A stretch of 64,000 nt of DNA from Bemisia tabaci (lineage: Eukaryota; Arthropoda; Insecta; Hemiptera; Aleyrodidae). The translations under genes were made by a program, and so were the position numbers. Positions 1 through 11,066 of the stretch are shown in pieces. Position 1 is the stretch's first letter. Every line of letters starts with the position of its first letter. The DNA lies in contig NC_092801.1 in assembly GCF_918797505.1 (NCBI RefSeq), positions 36,262,517-36,326,516 of the forward strand, in the 5' to 3' direction. The notes under the pieces are model-generated. The model worked only from the letters and a program-made list of their open reading frames with translations, was not told the origin of the DNA and made no database searches.

Positions 1-185
1 CGCCCAAACCTAGCCCGGCCGTCACCGTCACTATGGACCCCAGGGCTAGTGCTAGGACAGTCACTTTCGGCGGCAATGCTGCTCCCCGGGCCGGTGGCGG
101 TTACCAAAAGTTCGGGCACTCCTATACTTTTAGTTAGATACAGAGATATTAAAACAGCTTTAGCTTCACTGAAAAAAAGAATGGT

Positions 186-636
186 GACATCTAGTGTAAG
201 TCTACCTGGTTTTTTACACAGTGATACTACACGGAGAAAAAAAACCTCGTGCGTGGGACCGGAAGTTTAGGTCATATGGATCTCTGAAGTTTTCGGATTG
301 AGCATCTGAGCACTTTAGGTCTAGCTGTCGAGGTTCGGGTCACACATCTGAAACTTCAGTTCTTACATCTGAAGTACTTCAGATGTGAAAACCGAAGTTT
401 TTCGGATGTGAGAACCGAAGTTCTTCGGATGTGAAAACCGAAGTACTTCAGACGTAAGAACTGAAGTTTCAGATGTGTGATCCGAACCTCGACAGCTAGA
501 CCTAAAGTGTTCAGATGCTCAATCCAAAAACTTCAGAGATCCATATGACCTAAACTCGGGTCCCACGCACGAATTTTTTTTCTCCGTGTGACATCTAGTG
601 TAAGTCTACTTGATTTTTTACACAGTGATACTACAC
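186..636. repeat. Long hairpin flanked by 47-bp direct repeats
   Basis: 229-589 is a long inverted repeat: ACACGGAGA and TCTCCGTGT at the ends, and arms that include TAGGTCATATGGATCTCT. The centre has alternating ATCTGAAGTACTTCAGAT-like mini-palindromes. A 47-bp sequence starting GACATCTAGTGTAAGTCTAC occurs at 186-232 and again at 590-636 with two or three differences, directly abutting the hairpin. Confidence 0.8.
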
Positions 637-810
637 TGTTAAATATCAATGATTTACTCTGAGTGAGTACTCGGCGTGAAAAAAAAAAAAATCCAGCGCG
701 AATTTCGCGCCGTACTCTGAGTGAATAGATCAGAGCGTAATTACCACCAACGATGGACGAATCATAGTTGAGGTACCTCGAGTAGCGTGAATTCAGGGCG
801 TCCTACGAGC

Positions 811-880
811 GCCGAATGGCAAAGTGGTAGCGCACTCGTCTATCACCGCCGCGACTCGAGTTCAAATCTATGCTGCGGCA
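811..880 (+). repeat. tRNA-like segment, possibly a SINE head
   Basis: About 70 nt carrying an A-box-like TGGCAAAGTGG and a degenerate B-box GAGTTCAAATC. The ends GCCG and CGGC can pair. The full acceptor stem does not close well, so a tRNA-derived repeat is more likely than a working tRNA. No anticodon is assigned. The surrounding 660-1020 carries GCGAATTTCGCGCC-type repeat sequence. Confidence 0.4.
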
Positions 881-1388
881 GTTCCATTTTACGTTTGCCT
901 GTCAGATTTTCACTCCCGCTAAAGCGCGAAATTTGCACCGGATCCATGCACTCAGAGTAACAGGTGGTCAAAATAACAACTGAGTAAGCGTGAATTTCGC
1001 GCCGGGATTTTCAACGGTGTATCTATCGAAAATAACCAGAATTATGGTAATATTCACCAAAACTCTGATAATACGCACCATGATATTGTAAATGCTACCG
1101 AAGAGTCTGGTGTATATTACCATACTCGAATCACTGTGTCTGAGTATGATAAAATCTACCATTTTTTAGTGTTAGCTTGTTTTAGCCTTGATCCTGTATT
1201 TTGTGTTTCTTGTTTATAAAAAATCGGGCTATGAAACTTTTTCTCGTGATATAAAAACATGGATAGCCATGATAAGCCAGAAGCCAGAGATGCAAAATTT
1301 CATGAAAGTTCATAAAGTGAAATTTCATTTCGAAATGACTATGCAAGGAAATACGAAGAATGGCGCCGGCTGAAGGAAAAGTATAGAT

Positions 1389-1733
1389 AAAGGTCGTTTT
1401 TGGGCCCTCTGTAACTGACTTTCCTTAATTTTTTAATTTTTGCACTTTGAGGGTCTTATGTACTTTACGGAATGCATTGATTTCGTCATTTTCGGTCTCT
1501 ATCCAGGTCGGAATACTAGTCTACACTTTAATCTGCAGGTCAATTTTGGTTAAAACAGAGGATTTCTCGGCATTCTACCTCAAACCCACTAAAATCGGCC
1601 TTCATACTTATGTTCAAGCATATGTATTTTGACTTGAAAAGAGACCAAAGATGATACATTCCGTAAAATATTGACCTCCAAATAATTAGTTAAAAAATCA
1701 GGAAATTCAGGATGGGCTCAAAAACGGCCCTTA
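1389..1733. mobile_element. Fold-back element (family Y)
   Basis: Ends are inverted: AAGGTCGTTTTTGGGCCC at the left and GGGCTCAAAAACGGCCCTT at the right. Inner parts also pair imperfectly (TACTTTACGGAATG against CATTCCGTAAAATA). No coding content seen. Confidence 0.55.
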
Positions 1734-2102
1734 TCAACACCCCTCGTTTCGAAAATATCGATAATCGATCATTCACGGCTCGCTACTAGTCAACATGTGT
1801 TGAATTGCCCAAAAATGCACTTTTATATTCTGGCGACTGGCACAATAAAAGTTCAATTTTACGAGCTCACCTTATTCAAGAGATCATAGGGAAAATCGTA
1901 CCAAAAAATCTCGAAATTTAACCTGCGCCAAATTTCTTCTTCTTCCGTGTCCGGAGTAACAGACATATACAAAAAAGATCATTAATAAAATGTATTTAAA
2001 ACCTTGTTATAAAATGTATTAAAAGAAATTTAAATTTAAATCTGGGAGCTCCAGTGATTAGCAACATTAGTTGCAGCGTCATTTGCTAAAATTAGGTCAT
2101 CC
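1734..2102. other. Gap without genes; small family A remnant
   Basis: Around 1752-1790, ATATCGATAATCGATCATTCAC resembles the inner end of family A elements. The remainder is AT-rich with nothing recognised. Confidence 0.35.
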
Positions 2103-2604
2103 CTAGTGCAGACTGATTTCATTCGAGGACATCCTAGGAGAAAGGAGATGTTCAAAATCCTGGGTCTCTCCACATTCACATCTGTCGTCGGTGCCATATC
2201 CCCATTTCACCATGTTCGATTTACAGCGGGTTGTTTCTGTCCGTAGTCTGTTCAGATTCTTCCATGTGCCAAACGGCAGATGGAAACCTGCGGATCCTTC
2301 TTCTCTCAATTCTACGATGGGGTTTGGGGTTTTCTGCATCCACAATTCTATTCGACGTTCAGTGGGAGTGGTTGCGAGCTGAGCAGTTGTTTGTATGAAG
2401 CTTTTACGGGACTTTAGTCTTGACGGTTGCACTTGGTGTTGAGACATTGGGTGTCGATCATCTAGAGCCTGCTTTTTCCTTTCAATCTCGGCTGCTACGT
2501 CTCTTCTGATGGCTGGTGGTGCTACTCCAATCAGTGGGTAGACTTTGTCGATGGGAGTTGGTTTCAGGCAGCCGGATATGATTCGCGCGGCTTCATTAAC
2601 TGCT
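2103..2604 (-). mobile_element. LINE 3'-end remnant (reverse transcriptase C-terminus)
   Basis: On the minus strand the frame reads NEAARIISGCLKPTPIDKVY, PLIGVAPPAIRRDVA, and later RLRTETTRCKSNMVKWGY followed by CECGETQDFEHLL. This is the order typical of the region after the RT domain in non-LTR retrotransposons: thumb-like block, then RLRTG-like block, then a CxC...H zinc-knuckle. The final Cys of the knuckle is not in frame (SPRM follows). The element is 5'-truncated, with a stop just upstream at about 2605. Only the tail remains and no activity is possible from it. Confidence 0.75.
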
Positions 2605-2605
2605 C

Positions 2606-2748
2606 AATTTTTTCCGCCATTTCACCTTAAGCGCCTGAAAATTTCAAGGAAACATATTCATAACTTTCCTCAAAAATAAATATTTTATCGAAGGAAGTCC
2701 GGCAACTCTCGAATGTTGATACGGCGTTTTTCTTTAGCACGGCAGAAC
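2606..2748. mobile_element. Family B element, right part
   Basis: Contains GGCAACTCTCGAATGTTGAT and ends CTTTAGCACGGCAG, the family B right terminus. The left part is missing, replaced by the LINE remnant. Confidence 0.75.
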
Positions 2749-4086
2749 ATGTTTCACTGTACTAAAATTTAAATTCCCCAGGACAATCACATACGTACAA
2801 TGAGATCCACGGCCACGTAATAAACTACATGTAATAGTAAGTATACATGTACTTCGCTGTAGGACCTAAAAAGAAAAATAAATATGAAAATAAAAACTCC
2901 AACGATTGGTATTACTCTATTATTCTAGTAAGTTCATAGTTAAAGCACGCCAAGGCCACGTTGCGTCGCGTTGAGCGTTGACAGCAACATAAGAACGCAA
3001 CAGTACAAACTTATAGGATACTTATGTTGCCTACCCAAAAATTGAAGGCGTTTTGAATTTCCTTGCGCAACTAAAATGGGACACATGTAAAGTTCGGATT
3101 CTCGCAGATTCACGTAAATTTTTTGTGTTTTTATCCGAAGGCAAACACTCTGCTGCGATATATGATAATTTAGGAAGTATCTGTCCAACGAGCACCTTTA
3201 ATTCGCGTAGTTTATGTGCCTATGTGTCTGTACAGATCTCCTTTTCTTGAAATATAATTTCTACGTAACCAAGGCCAACTCGGAATTGATGAATTGGATT
3301 TTCAGGTTTCTTCCTTGGCCCGCTCGTCGCAAACGCGTCAAAGTACGTAAACAAATTTAAAACAAGTAAAAGTTGGTAAAACACAATTACAAAATTGCGT
3401 ATCTAGCAATCTGTCAGTTTTTATATCCCTTGATAAGCCGTTCAGGATATTATTCAGTTTAAAAACAGAGGAGCTATTTGGCAAAAATTTTGATAGGACG
3501 CTTCTTGGGTGAGAAAATGGTGGGAAAATTTGAATCTAAGTTAGAGGCAATAACCTATCCATATATATGTTTAGGCTTAGTTGGTTCATCAATTTAGTCG
3601 AGAGATGTCTCAACACAGTCTTCGAAAGGGTCCCTTGGTGCGTATGCAAGGATGATGCGCCAGGTGTCCCTTTTACTGGCCAAGGAATGCCGCATCTGAT
3701 CAATGAGTGCGATAGAAATGGACGATAAATCAAGGTAAGGACCGGTTTAAGTTGTCCAGTCTTGCTCCCCTTTAACCGCGCAGTGCTTCCATGGGTTTTG
3801 AATTGCATTAAAAAGCAATAAAGTGACTTAGCCGTCAAGAATTCACACTACTACCATGCACGGAAAAAATATGGGCCCGAGCCTGTATTTGTATTTGTGT
3901 GTCTGATGTGTTTATGTACGTAAGTATATTTTTATTGTTGTTGACAATGGGTCAGTCGCTGGGCACAGAATCGTGTTCCGATGCTCGATTTTTGTAGATT
4001 GGCTAAAAATAATAAGATCTATCCAAACAACAACTTTCCTCTACGTTCAATATTAACCGAGGTACCGCCTTTTGAAAAGTCTGGTT
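2749..4086. other. Gap with no recognised gene
   Basis: The longest open frame on either strand here is a 100-codon minus-strand frame (3536-3838) with no recognisable motif and ordinary composition. I see no repeat boundaries. Confidence 0.3.
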
Positions 4087-4090
4087 TTGT

Positions 4091-4242
4091 ACGTCATCTA
4101 CCGTGGCAGTGACACCCTTGATTTCTTCCACCTTGGTTTTATCCAAGTTTTACGTTGGACAAACGGTAAAAATGTGCGTCTCATCGATTGATGAAAGCAA
4201 GATGGAAGAAACCAAGGGTGTCACCACCGTGGTGGATGACGT
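4091..4242. repeat. Short inverted-repeat element
   Basis: ACGTCATCTACCGTGG and TGACACCCTTG at the left pair with CAAGGGTGTCACCACCGTGG and ATGACGT at the right, leaving a loop of roughly 70 bp. Confidence 0.6.
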
Positions 4243-4689
4243 CAAAAACCTGAACATTCAAAGGGGTTATAGGACATTTCGTCAACGATTTTTTGTCCGC
4301 GCACCTGCTTTTCCCAGTAGTTCACGTCCACGCGTTTTTTTCGGAAGGGGAGTTATGGTCCACTTACCACTTGAGACCCAAAGTTAATTGGTCCACATGT
4401 AAATACAAACGACAATTGCTTACAACGTTTATGGATGAAAATGTTTAATGTCATGGAAGAATGAGGGTATATTTTTTTTTTTTTTGTATGTTTGCTCCAA
4501 CAGAGAAAATATACAATTGAGATGTTTGGTAAAAATGAGGGAGCGTCATTTCCATGAGAGAAAATTCACTAAAACTCTCTACACCTCTTTGGTGCAACAG
4601 GACTTAATTATCTTTCAAGAAAATCCCATATTTTTATACCTGAACTGGAAAACCTTTTGATTTGCCTCAGCCAAAGGATCTCATATTTT

Positions 4690-5580
4690 TCCTGTGCATG
4701 ATAACTTCACTTCGGCACTGGTTTGCCGCAGCGCTTCGAGCTACTATTTCGCCACGGAGGAACGGAGCTGTTGCACAGTATCATACGAGATGGAAGGCAC
4801 CCCAACGTATCATGATTGATGGCATCTTTCAAAAGCACGAAGTTCCTTCGCAAATGAAATCGAGTGACGACAACAAAAAGAGAGCGGTAGTCGAAAAACT
4901 TACTGTCCTAGTCTCTGTATTTAATATCGTTTAGTATAATTTTTAACTTCATTGGAGGAACAAGGGACCTACTTTAAGGAGAAATATCCTCAAATTTACC
5001 GCCGAGAAGATTTCCCTATGAGTTAATAAAGAAAATAATGTTTTCTTAAAGAAGAAAAGATGCTTATATAAAAAGGAAAGTCCCTTACATTAAGCAGAAA
5101 CCCGCTTTTGTTCACCTATTTTATTCTTAATTCAAAATAAAATCTTCTTGTCGGCATACTCAAGAATGTTCCTTTATCTCTCTTATCTCGACTTATTTTG
5201 CAAGGAAAGTTCCGTACTCTTAAAGGATAGCTGTCATTCTTATTGTTGGTTAAGGTATGTTGGAGTACCTTCAATTTCGTATAATACTGAGCAACACCTC
5301 TATTGTGAAATAATGAAGCGCCGCCGTGGCACGTGACACGCTGCGGCGCGGCCAGCCAGCCAGCACGGAACGCGCATTGGCGCCTACAAACCTAAGGGAT
5401 ACCTCAAGCATTGCGCAATGCTTGAAGTATCTGCTTAGGTTTGTAGGCGCCAGTGCGCGTTTCGTTCTGGCAGCACGTCGCGTCGCATCACTCCGCTCTA
5501 TGCTAGGGCCTATCATTTAAACTCGCGGAGTCCACGTTTTTCAACTCATGATTTTTATTATATGTTTGCACAATCTGCAT
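4690..5580. mobile_element. Family P-related fold-back with central GC-rich hairpin
   Basis: 4700-4940 matches, in forward orientation, the sequence at 25200-25400 (CAGTATCATACGA, AAAGAGAGCGGTAGTC). 5260-5580 matches 24960-25260 in reverse orientation. At its heart is a hairpin, GGCGCCTACAAACCTAAG pairing with CTTAGGTTTGTAGGCGCC around GCATTGCGCAATGC. Copies of the same hairpin occur at about 25070-25165 and 29915-30000. Confidence 0.6.
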
Positions 5581-6331
5581 GGATTACTTTAATTTAAATT
5601 GATAAAAAATATATATGTATTTAAGAGAGAAAAATGTAATGTGTGTTTTGTAAATATTAAGGTGTCTCCTTGTCGTATTTAATGCTTTTCAAAGCACATT
5701 AATTTTTTCCTTTATATTTTGTGCTTTTACTGTGCTGCAGCGTGGTGTGAGCGCAACCAAACGCTCAAAATAGGACGTATTTGACTCTGAAAGATCGATG
5801 TACAAATGGGCTAAAACCGAAGATTGCGTGCTTCTCGGTTTTTTCCCTCTTTTATTCATTCGTGCATAGTTTCTTTCGACACAATTACTGCTCATTGACT
5901 TTAATATCGATGCTATCGCTTAGAAAAGGTTTTACAAATATTTGCCACGTTTTAAAAATGTAAATGTTTTTAAAATAAAGTAATATTTTCAATTAAAAAA
6001 AAGGTATTTATAACGTTTATTTTTCATCGAAAATTTTAAGGATGGAAATAAAACCAAATATTCACCCATAACTACTTAAAAAGATTGATCAAAAGAAGGA
6101 AATAACATTTCATTTAAAAAATGAGTTACCACAACAACTCTCCTGTCTCTCTCAATTTTCTCATTTCATTATTGTCAATATAATTTTACATACGGACTGA
6201 AATATGACACTTGGACCAAGTCACCGTTGCTTTATTTCACGCGTGGACGTAAACTACTGGACAAAACAGGTTTTTCGTTTGAGATTTGGTTATTCATATT
6301 TTCCCTTGAAATTTTCAGAAATCTTAGATCA
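5581..6331. other. Gap with no recognised gene
   Basis: AT-rich sequence. No splice-consistent coding segment or repeat end noticed. Confidence 0.3.
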
Positions 6332-7544
6332 AATGGGCCTACTGCAAACTTTTGTTATAGCAAAAATAAGATTTGTTCCTAGATAATGTCTCAAAAATCA
6401 CGATGAACGCCATCGGCAAACTCTGAAATGCACTCCTAACTTCACAATATGCGTAGAAATTTGCGTTTTTTTTTTTTTTTTTTAAGATTCCCGGTTCAAA
6501 AAGGATTTTATATTACAGGGAACATTTCGTTAGAGGAGTTGTTCCATTCAATCCCTGCTCAACATGGCCGACGCCTCCGCGTGCAAGTTGAAGAGAGCAC
6601 GAGGTCAATCAAGCCGAATATCTATCAACGCGAGAAAAATGTGAAAGTAAACACGCCGATTGTGATCAGGTGCAGTAGCGTGGCGTGAATTGCGATATAT
6701 CGATTGTTATGCCATTTAAACCTATGGTAATGAATCGATTATTAAGGTGTTCGCTGCGAACACCCTGTCTATAGATCCTTTTCCATAGGTTTAAATGGCA
6801 TAACAATCGATATATCGCAAAGCACGCCACGCCACTGATCAAGTGGTTAGAATCATCGTCCACATGTGTTTTGGCGGATTGAAGTCGGCTGTATTGAATA
6901 TTGCGTAGTATCCTTGTGAGCAAGGGGTTGGATTTTTTTTTTTTTTTTGTGTGTGTGGTTTCTCGTGGAGATAGAAAATTTGCGTACAAATACCACGATT
7001 TAATCAACTCTCGACAACCTCACAATGTTTTCGTGTATCTCAACATGAGATAATTCGTCCCATTGTGAGGGAGGAATAAGCTCAAACAAACAATGTTATG
7101 CAGGTTCGACCAGAAAAATAATGAAGAATTTCAATTTTTTTGTAAACTAATAGTCGTTTTTACAAGACGATTGAAAAATAATGAACAAAGATCTTATGCG
7201 AGTAAAATTCGCTAAAGTTACTTTGGAATTTTCTGTTAATGGGCCCGTCCTACTAAAAACAGACTCACGGCATTACACCGCGGATTTAGATACGCCGGAA
7301 TCGTCTTGAGGCATATCCTCGGCTAAAAGAGGTTGGATGGAATGACTCCTCTAACGAAATGTTCACCTGTGCCACGGTATCGTTTTTTAGACGGGAAGCT
7401 CGAAAAGAAGCAAATTACTTATGCAAATTGTGAAGTAAGGAGTGCATTTCAGACTTTGACAATGTTCTCATCGTGATTTTTGATACACTTTCTATGAGTC
7501 ACAATTTTTTTTTTACTCTAGCAAAAGTTTGGAACAGGCCCATT
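6332..7544. mobile_element. Fold-back element (family I) containing a nested family A copy
   Basis: The left end AATGGGCCTACTGCAAACTT is inverted at the right as AAAGTTTGGAACAGGCCCATT. The arms continue inward for about 200 bp (AAATCACGATGA, AGGAGT...CCATTCAA against their complements). The family A element 6673-6837 is inserted in the middle. Confidence 0.65.
6673..6837. mobile_element. Family A hAT-like MITE, copy 1
   Basis: 165 bp, ends CAGTAGCGTGGCGTG and CACGCCACGCCACTG, nearly palindromic throughout. Flanked by ATCAGGTG / ATCAAGTG, an 8-bp duplication with one mismatch. CAG-type ends with 8-bp duplications are typical of hAT transposons. Confidence 0.85.
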
Positions 7545-7549
7545 GCAAA

Positions 7550-7672
7550 GAAAACTGCCTGAGAAATTTAACAAAGAATATTGAACATTTTTCTAGTGAA
7601 TTCTGTTTTTATTATGAATTAATCCGGCAACGTCTAAATACTCATACGGCGGTTTTCCTTAGCACAGAGGAG
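7550..7672. mobile_element. Family B right-end fragment
   Basis: Degenerate: CCGGCAACGTCTAAATACTC, ATACGGCGGTTTTCCTTAGC. Confidence 0.6.
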
Positions 7673-7850
7673 TTGCTAAATTTAAGTAGGTGATTAAATT
7701 TTTTAGAAGATTAACGTTTGTGCGGATTCCTTCAAAATTTTTTTAGGAATTTGCTACATACTATGCAGGAGATTCACTGAAATTAGTAACAAAAATTCGG
7801 AAAACCGTTTTCACGTAAAAATTAAATTTTCTTTTGAAATTTGGTGATCA
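7673..7850. mobile_element. Family H fragment
   Basis: Internal part of family H (AACGTTTGTGCGGATTCCTT, ATTCACTGAAATT), ends missing. Confidence 0.6.
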
Positions 7851-7947
7851 TTTGCAATGTGATGCTTCATACTTATATAAAACTCCACAAAAAACACAAT
7901 GATGTTTTCTCTGATTGATTTTCCGACCAATTTTAAGCTAACTTAAC

Positions 7948-8111
7948 CAGTGGCGTGGCGTGCTTTGCGATATATCGATTGCTCTGTCATTTAAACATGC
8001 GTAGAAGGATCGATTAACAGGATGTTCGCAACGAACACCTTAATAATCGATTCTACACCATAATTTCAAATGGCAAAATATCAATAATCGATCGTTCACG
8101 CCTCGCCGCTG
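7948..8111. mobile_element. Family A hAT-like MITE, copy 2
   Basis: CAGTGGCGTGGCGTGCTTTG at the left and CACGCCTCGCCGCTG at the right. Flanked by AACTTAAC / AACTTTAC, an 8-bp duplication with one mismatch. More diverged than copies 1, 3, 4 and 5. Confidence 0.8.
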
Positions 8112-8202
8112 AACTTTACCCTAACTTTTGATACAAAACGGGGTAATAAAAATAATTTCAAGATTTTCCGATCAGGCTGGGTGATAAACTAAATCTATCT
8201 TA

Positions 8203-8413
8203 AATGGACTGCGTTTAGCAGAAAGGAACAAAGTTACATCAGTAATTACCAAATTCAACAGGGAAATTTAATTTTTTACAAGGGAACGTTTGTGCAGATT
8301 CCTTTGAAAATGTTGAAAAATTTCCTTCTTACAATGCAGAGGATTCACTGAAATTTGCAAAAAAAAAATCGCACAACAATTCTCATGTAAAAAATTCAAT
8401 TGCTCAATGGACT
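8203..8413. mobile_element. Family H element, partial
   Basis: Starts GGACTGCGTTTAGCAGAAAG and contains AACGTTTGTGCAGATTCCTT. The right terminus is missing. Confidence 0.7.
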
Positions 8414-8501
8414 TTGGAAATAGCTCTGTATGAAGACTCTCCTCTCTCTCTCTCCCCCTGTCCAGGTAGAGTCGGACTTAAAGACTTTAACAAACAGAAT
8501 A

Positions 8502-8690
8502 GCGTAAATAATGGAATGATACAACTATTCAAGCTTCGGTGTGTTGCACAGTATTATTCTCAATTGAAGGCGTTTTTTCTTTCCTCGATTTGGGCTTTTC
8601 TCCTAATCTCACTCCTCCTACTCTGCCGTGTGGACATTCGAGAGTTGCCAAACTTCCAGTAAAAGGCTCATTTTTAAGGAGAGTTGTCCC
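8502..8690. repeat. Repeat shared with 20437-20640, ending in a family B fragment
   Basis: GATACAACTATTCAAGCTTC, CAGTATTATTCTCAATTGAA and GGGCTTTTCTCCT recur at 20465-20560. Both copies run into a family B left end (CATTCGAGAGTTGCCAAA), so a composite was duplicated. Confidence 0.65.
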
Positions 8691-8953
8691 TTGTTTAGCA
8701 GACAGGAACCAAGCCACATTAGCAATAAATTGCCAAATTTAATTGGGCGATTTGATACTTTACACGAGACGTTCTAGCGGATTCCTTTGAAAATGCTGCG
8801 AAATTTGCTTCATACTATGCAAAAGATTCACTGAGAGCGCAAAAAGTTGCACAACCTTCTTCAAGTAAGAATTTAAATTGCATATTGAAAGGAAATTGGA
8901 ATTTGGCAATAGCTGATTTGCCTTGGTTTCTCTCTGCTTAACGCGGTGAATTT
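8690..8953. mobile_element. Family H element, nearly complete
   Basis: Left TTTAGCAGACAGGAACCAAG and right CCTTGGTTTCTCTCTGCTTA followed by ACGCGGT are inverted repeats. The internal AT-rich core matches other H copies. Confidence 0.75.
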
Positions 8954-9009
8954 GGTATCTTGGCAATGGGGGAGGCTTTTACTTTTGGGCCTCCGTCCTT
9001 CAACTACAT

Positions 9010-9367
9010 TGCCATGCTAAGGGAAAACGCCGTATGAACATTCGAGAGTCACCAAACTTCTTTTTTTAAGGAAATTTATGAATATTTTTCCCTGAACTGC
9101 CTTCTTGTGTAAATGGTCACTTTTATTACTTGAAAACCTAAAATTTTCCAAGTCTGGTGCCCCCCTCCCACGGAGGATTTTGAACGGTTGCGCTTGTAGC
9201 TTTGAAACTATGTTTGGAAGAGCACGTTTCAGGAACTTTGGGTGCAATTGCGAACGAAATGATCGGAGGAAAAATTTTCATAAGTTTGACGGGAAAGTTG
9301 TGTTTTATCGAAGGAAATTTAGCAACGCCTAAAGGTTCTTACGGCGTACTTCCTTAGCAATGCAGTA
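9010..9367. mobile_element. Family B element with longer interior
   Basis: Left GCCATGCTAAGGGAAAACGC, right TACGGCGTACTTCCTTAGCA then ATGCAG. At about 358 bp it is longer than the usual 252 bp. Possible TSD TACA/TACT. Confidence 0.7.
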
Positions 9368-9649
9368 CTGTTCTGCCTACGCGGTGGATGTTCAACAACG
9401 AGTTGAGTATTTTGTTTTGCAAACAAACCGAGATTTGATACACGTGATTGGCTCATTGCGCTACATACGGTGCCTATATAGACCGGATATATGGCCATTT
9501 GTGTGCCGGTTTTTCATCTGTCGCGAAAAGTAGGCTGATTCGGTGCGCGTACTGCCGTAAGTAAATAAAAACAAAAATGTGTTTTTGGTGAAATTTTATC
9601 CGCAAAGAGTATATTTATTTGGCTGTATCTCTTGCGTGCAACATACCTA

Positions 9650-9771
9650 TTGGATACATACCGAACGGAACTATTTTCATTGAGACATGAGCCCTGAGAC
9701 CCATAAGAATATACGCATAGCAGGGCTCACGTCATAGTGCAAATAGTTCCGTTTGGCAGAAATACGTCTAA
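9650..9771. mobile_element. Family K short inverted repeat
   Basis: Left ACCGAACGGAACTATTT and right AAATAGTTCCGTTTGGC are inverted; ATGAGCCCTGAGACC lies near the left arm and the complementary GGGCTCACG near the right. Related to 60796-60907 and to a partial copy at 12330-12395. Confidence 0.6.
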
Positions 9772-10315
9772 TTTATCTATGGCAGATGCAAACTTAATGC
9801 TTTTCGGGCACTCGGGGGGAGCAGGGTGACCAAATTAAATGAAAAAGAAAATCTTGAAATTTCATGTGAAACATATCATATATGTGATAATATGTGATAA
9901 ATGTGAAATGTATCATGAAATTTCAGGAATGTATGTGAATGATATTGAAAAAATACAGGTTCTCTTTCATATTTCGCAAAATGTAAACATTGTGACTTTC
10001 CTCTATTTTTGTGTGTTTGAGTGTGGGTTGGGGTTGCATACTCTAGCCCCTGACAAATACGAAATATTTCATAGCCTCGTGAATTTTCATGGAATATCCA
10101 CTGAAATTTCGGATGTTTCATTTCTTTTCTACGTTTCGTTCCACCCTGGGTGCGATGCTTGAAGTATACCGACAGTTTTGCAGGCGTTTCTCGAGATCGT
10201 TTTTCAAGCTAAGTTCAAAGTATTGGAAATTTCCTTCTGGGGGATGAGGTCCCTTTTCACAGATCCGGCCACAGTATGAAGCAATACAAATCTATCTCAT
10301 ATCCACGAAATGAAG
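9772..10315. other. Gap with no recognised gene
   Basis: 9839-10162 has overlapping open frames of 107 (+) and 81 (-) codons in AT-rich, partly palindromic sequence (CATGAAATTTCA). Coding is not supported. Confidence 0.3.
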
Positions 10316-10319
10316 ACGA

Positions 10320-10690
10320 ATAACGTGAGCTCTTTTCCGTCGACTCAGAGATTTTAACACACAGTAGGAAAGTTGGATCGGGCGAGAGGCGTGGTGCAAC
10401 TATCCCGACCTCCAAGAAAGCAAAATTGCATTCCCAAGAAATGAAGGAAAATTTGAGGCATTTTCGGCTGACTCAGAAACTTTGACGCATGAGTAGAAAC
10501 AGTAGATGAAGCAAAGCGCTCGGTAAAACTATTTCAAAGAAGATGAAATTGCAAATCCATAAAATGACGGAGAACGTGAGCTCTTTTCGGCTGGGTCAGA
10601 GACTTTAACGCATGGGTATAAAGATGGATGGAGCGAAATCCGTGACACGACTTTCTTAATTTCCAAGAAGATTATCCCAACTATTCGGTT
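10320..10690. repeat. Tandem repeat, three ~122-bp units
   Basis: Unit landmark GAGCTCTTTTCNG...CTCAGAGACTTTAACGCA occurs at about 10328, 10450 and 10576, with shared GATGGANCGA and CCAAGAA...AAAATTGCA segments. Confidence 0.65.
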
Positions 10691-11066
10691 CGTCAAACCC
10701 AGCTTTTCTTTTTAACCAAAAGTTCGGTTCGCATAACCGATAGATGCTATCGCGGTTGCGTTTTGGACTTGCAAAATATTTAGTTCAGGTCCAAAATCGG
10801 CAGAAGAGGGCAGGACTTTACTTCAGGCTCTCCGGAGGAATATTGTCACTTACTGCTGTTTTGCCTAAAATTACGTCATTTTTCGCGCACTTACGACTTT
10901 CTCACCAGTCTCGTTTTCATACAATTAAGTTGAATTTTGCTGTTTTGGATATTTTACATAAGAATGAAATAACTTTTACATAAGGATCAATGGTAAAATC
11001 GCAAATCCCTCACACATGCAACATCTCCATTAATTAGGCACTTTGCTATTTGGTTAATGTTTCCAG

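Noticed and set aside
811..880. Functional tRNA gene
   Set aside because: A and B boxes are present but the acceptor stem does not close and the B box is degenerate.
2191..2382. Plus-strand 63-codon frame
   Set aside because: Antisense shadow of the LINE tail read on the minus strand.
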